From NCBI RefSeq assembly GCF_020805785.1, contig NZ_JAJGZV010000002.1, positions 1,054,001 to 1,118,000 on the forward strand: 64,000 bases of DNA. The letters run 5' to 3'. The notes beneath the pieces were generated by a model, which had not been told where the DNA came from, ran no database searches, and was given only the letters and a program-made list of their open reading frames with translations. Positions 62,163-64,000 of this stretch are shown here, in pieces. The DNA comes from Flavobacterium chungbukense. Lineage in GTDB: Bacteria > Bacteroidota > Bacteroidia > Flavobacteriales > Flavobacteriaceae. The position numbers and the translations under genes were made by a program. Numbering within the stretch: position 1 is the first letter of the stretch; the number at the start of each line of letters is the position of its first letter.

Positions 62163-62683
62163 AATTTTGGGTTAGTTAATTTAAAACGAAAGTTTGTATT
62201 AATTCAGCCCTCTATACTTGTTTGTCGACCGGTTAGAGGGCTTTTTTTTGCTTAAAATAAGCATAACAATTTTCCTTGTTTAAAAGCCTGCAAACTTTAT
62301 AATTGCCTAATTCAAAATGAAAATTATGAAAGTGCAGGCAGTAAAATTGCATTAATAGTTAATTCATAAGCAGATAGTTTTGGTTACACAATATCTAAAT
62401 GCGAGATTATGAAAAATGAAGAAGGAGCGCTAAGAATATTAAGTGGTGAATTGTGCCATAAGGATAAAAAATGGCGTAGAACTCAGCTTATATCGCTCCA
62501 AGGTACTGGCATACCCGCACACGAATAAGTGAGCCCACGCCAAGAGACGTGAGCATCTTACTTATCATCTCGCGTGCTAAAATTACCAGTTTTTGGAACG
62601 AGATTCTAAGCGAATGCTTCAAATGTTTTTACATGAAGAATCGCAAAAATAATAAATCTAAATCAAAAGTATATAAAAAAAAT
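62163..62683. other. Non-coding region between divergent susC and XRE gene
   Basis: About 520 bp. It holds a plus-strand terminator-like hairpin (62207) and a GCCTGCA/TGCAGGC inverted pair (62286-62292 and 62333-62339) that may frame the susC promoter. I see no credible gene. Confidence 0.6.
62207..62249 (+). terminator. Terminator-like hairpin in the susC leader, plus strand
   Basis: GCCCTCTA (62207-62214) pairs with TAGAGGGC (62234-62241), then eight T. It is oriented against the minus-strand susC gene, 45 bp upstream of its start, with no plus-strand gene before it that needs ending. Confidence 0.65.
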
Positions 62684-62705
62684 ATGTAATGCAAATGCAT
62701 TACAT
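62684..62705. promoter_or_regulatory. 22-bp palindromic operator before the XRE gene
   Basis: ATGTAATGCA-AA-TGCATTACAT has perfect 10-bp arms, extended by one T-A pair, and ends 30 bp before the regulator's start codon. This is where an autoregulatory operator would be expected. Confidence 0.65.
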
Positions 62706-62735
62706 AAAAATCATAAAAATAATCAAAATTGCCGT

Positions 62736-62984
62736 ATGGGTAAACTTAGAGCAGAAGATATAATTTTAAGAGATCAGATAAAAAAAAGACTTAAAGAGCT
62801 CAGAGAAAAAGCAAGTCAAAATAAATCTGGCCTAGCAAATGATATTGAGGTAGATAGACAAAATTTTCACGCTTGGGAAAAATTAGATATTACAAGAGGA
62901 ATATCTATTTACTCTATTGGCAGAATCTGTACCGCTTTTGGAATAACACTAAAAGATTTTTTTGACAGCGATATCTTTAGGTAA
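62736..62984 (+). CDS. Small XRE-family transcriptional regulator
   Basis: 82 residues, little more than one helix-turn-helix domain: IKKRLKELREKASQNKSGLA, DIEVDRQNFHAWEK, then ISIYSIGRICTAFGITLKDF. No sensor domain is present. The 22-bp palindrome upstream is a likely autoregulatory site. It is divergent from the susC gene, but over 500 bp lie between them, so regulation of that operon is only possible. It is convergent with the unknown gene at the window end. Confidence 0.85.
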   Translation: MGKLRAEDIILRDQIKKRLKELREKASQNKSGLANDIEVDRQNFHAWEKLDITRGISIYSIGRICTAFGITLKDFFDSDIFR

Positions 62985-63020
62985 ATGAAATGTTCGTCTT
63001 TTGTACTTAATCAAATTGTT

Positions 63021-64000
63021 TTAAATAATTAAATTATCTTCAGAATAAAAATTATTTAGTAATTCCTGAATTTCATTATTTATCATTTCAACTTTTTCAT
63101 ATTGAATTGGCTTATTTTCTCGACTTACAAATTCTTCTTTTGCAATAAAATTGCTTATCGGAGTATCAAAACAGTGTTGACTTCCCCAATAATCACTAGC
63201 ATATCTTATTTCATTCCCTGCACCAAAACCATTTTTTATACCATATCCACAAATAGAATTTGCTAATGAAAAATCAAGTTCACTATTTAATTTATTCCTT
63301 TTATTATCAAAATAAGAAGCAATACCATTACCATCATAATGCGAGAGTAAAACATTATACTTTTCCGCTTGTAATGTTTTTAAAAATAACCAGCATTTTA
63401 AATGTAGATTAGCTGAGTAGTTAGCTGATGATATGACAAAATTATCTTTTACAAAATTCTTTCTCAGCCTGTGCTTAATTTCATTTAATAAATTTTCCTT
63501 TTCAATACTAAAAAGAGTAATAAAGTCTGAAATTTTTAAATATTTTAGATAAGCATTATCATTGTTGCTGTTCCAAGAAAACCAAGCTCCAAGCATACCT
63601 GAAGTCCTATCAATATGTCCGATCCTAACATCCTCTTGCAATAATACTCGATAAAATCTAATATAATTAGAAAGTATTGGATTCTCCTTTGCTTCCTTCT
63701 CATTATAACTATTATACAACAATTCAAAATTATCATAAATAGCTTTCAAATTTGCATAACTATTTTCTCTACTTGTATTCGCTTCCCAAAGAGGTGAAAG
63801 ATTTCCCATTAAATCAACATGATCCTCCCATTTTTCAATTTCAGACTTATATTGCTTTTTCAATGAATTTTTGAATTGTTCATCCTGCGTAAACCATTCT
63901 TTTAGTTCAACATTTGAAATACTCTTAAATTCAATTGTTCTATTTGATTTTGTTTTAAAAACCAAAACCTCTCCTTCAGCTTTAGAAAATTCTATAATTT
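63021..64000 (-). CDS. Protein of unknown function (5' end outside window)
   Basis: The frame stays open to the window edge, reading IIEFSKAEGEVLVFKT before the first in-window start-like codon (TTG at 63965). The gene therefore probably begins beyond base 64000. At least 326 residues are visible, rich in Asn, Lys, Ser and aromatic residues. I see no signal peptide, membrane helix or known catalytic motif. Features are NYSANLHLKCWLFLKTLQ, SHYDGNGIASYF, and CGYGIKNGFGAGNEIRYAS with ASDYWGSQHCFD near the end. I do not recognise a family. The local base composition is AT-richer than the SusCD region. Confidence 0.7.
   Translation of the reverse strand, partial: IIEFSKAEGEVLVFKTKSNRTIEFKSISNVELKEWFTQDEQFKNSLKKQYKSEIEKWEDHVDLMGNLSPLWEANTSRENSYANLKAIYDNFELLYNSYNEKEAKENPILSNYIRFYRVLLQEDVRIGHIDRTSGMLGAWFSWNSNNDNAYLKYLKISDFITLFSIEKENLLNEIKHRLRKNFVKDNFVISSANYSANLHLKCWLFLKTLQAEKYNVLLSHYDGNGIASYFDNKRNKLNSELDFSLANSICGYGIKNGFGAGNEIRYASDYWGSQHCFDTPISNFIAKEEFVSRENKPIQYEKVEMINNEIQELLNNFYSEDNLII

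Overview
The window looks like a Flavobacterium-type chromosome (Bacteroidota, Flavobacteriaceae). The evidence is low G+C, two SusC/SusD pairs, several TAnnTTTG -7 promoter elements, a DUF6520 peptide, an LptF/G-type permease, and many small intergenic palindromes. None of this fixes a species.

Region 1 (1-32.3 kb) reads as one peptidoglycan amino-sugar utilisation locus. A DeoR-type regulator sits beside a SusC/SusD pair. Its likely operators, paired TGCGTTATTT-like half-sites 10 bp apart, lie before susC and before an esterase gene. The enzyme set includes NamZ, MurQ, AnmK, a cytoplasmic NagZ, a lipoprotein fusing NagZ to an AmiE/beta-lactamase-type serine hydrolase, a free paralogue of that hydrolase, and two DigH-like GHL10 proteins. 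Transport and accessory genes are a sodium:solute symporter, an AmpG-like MFS permease and a NagX-like acyltransferase. A large FAD/Fe-S oxidase could burn the D-lactate released by MurQ. The inferred flow is: glycan fragments bind SusCD, are trimmed in the periplasm, enter by SSS or MFS carriers, and become GlcNAc-6-P plus D-lactate.

Region 2 (32.3-41.7 kb) is ordinary core genome. It holds peroxiredoxin, thioredoxin and a small partner; tpx and dgkA; then ftsK, a LolA-like gene, an LptF/G-type gene, ribB fused to a degenerate GTP cyclohydrolase II half, and a thioesterase.

Region 3 (41.7-53.2 kb) is accessory DNA at two tandem tRNA-Ser(UGA) genes, each with its own promoter and terminator and a similar att-like flank. 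After tRNA 1 come a tyrosine recombinase, an autoinhibited Fic protein with a winged-helix-like N-terminus, and a minus-strand operon that looks like a toxin-antitoxin-SecB chaperone (TAC) module. The Fic gene is surrounded by covarying 27-nt hairpins and preceded by five 24-bp repeats. After tRNA 2 come an excisionase-like protein, an RteC-like protein, a MobC/relaxase pair, an exact-period octamer array and a possible oriT.

Region 4 (53.2-62.2 kb) holds a MauE-type membrane protein and a four-cysteine DUF6520 peptide, convergent with an S9 peptidase-SusD-SusC operon. This set of genes has no assigned role that I know. The window ends with a small XRE regulator behind a palindromic operator and a 5'-incomplete gene I do not recognise.
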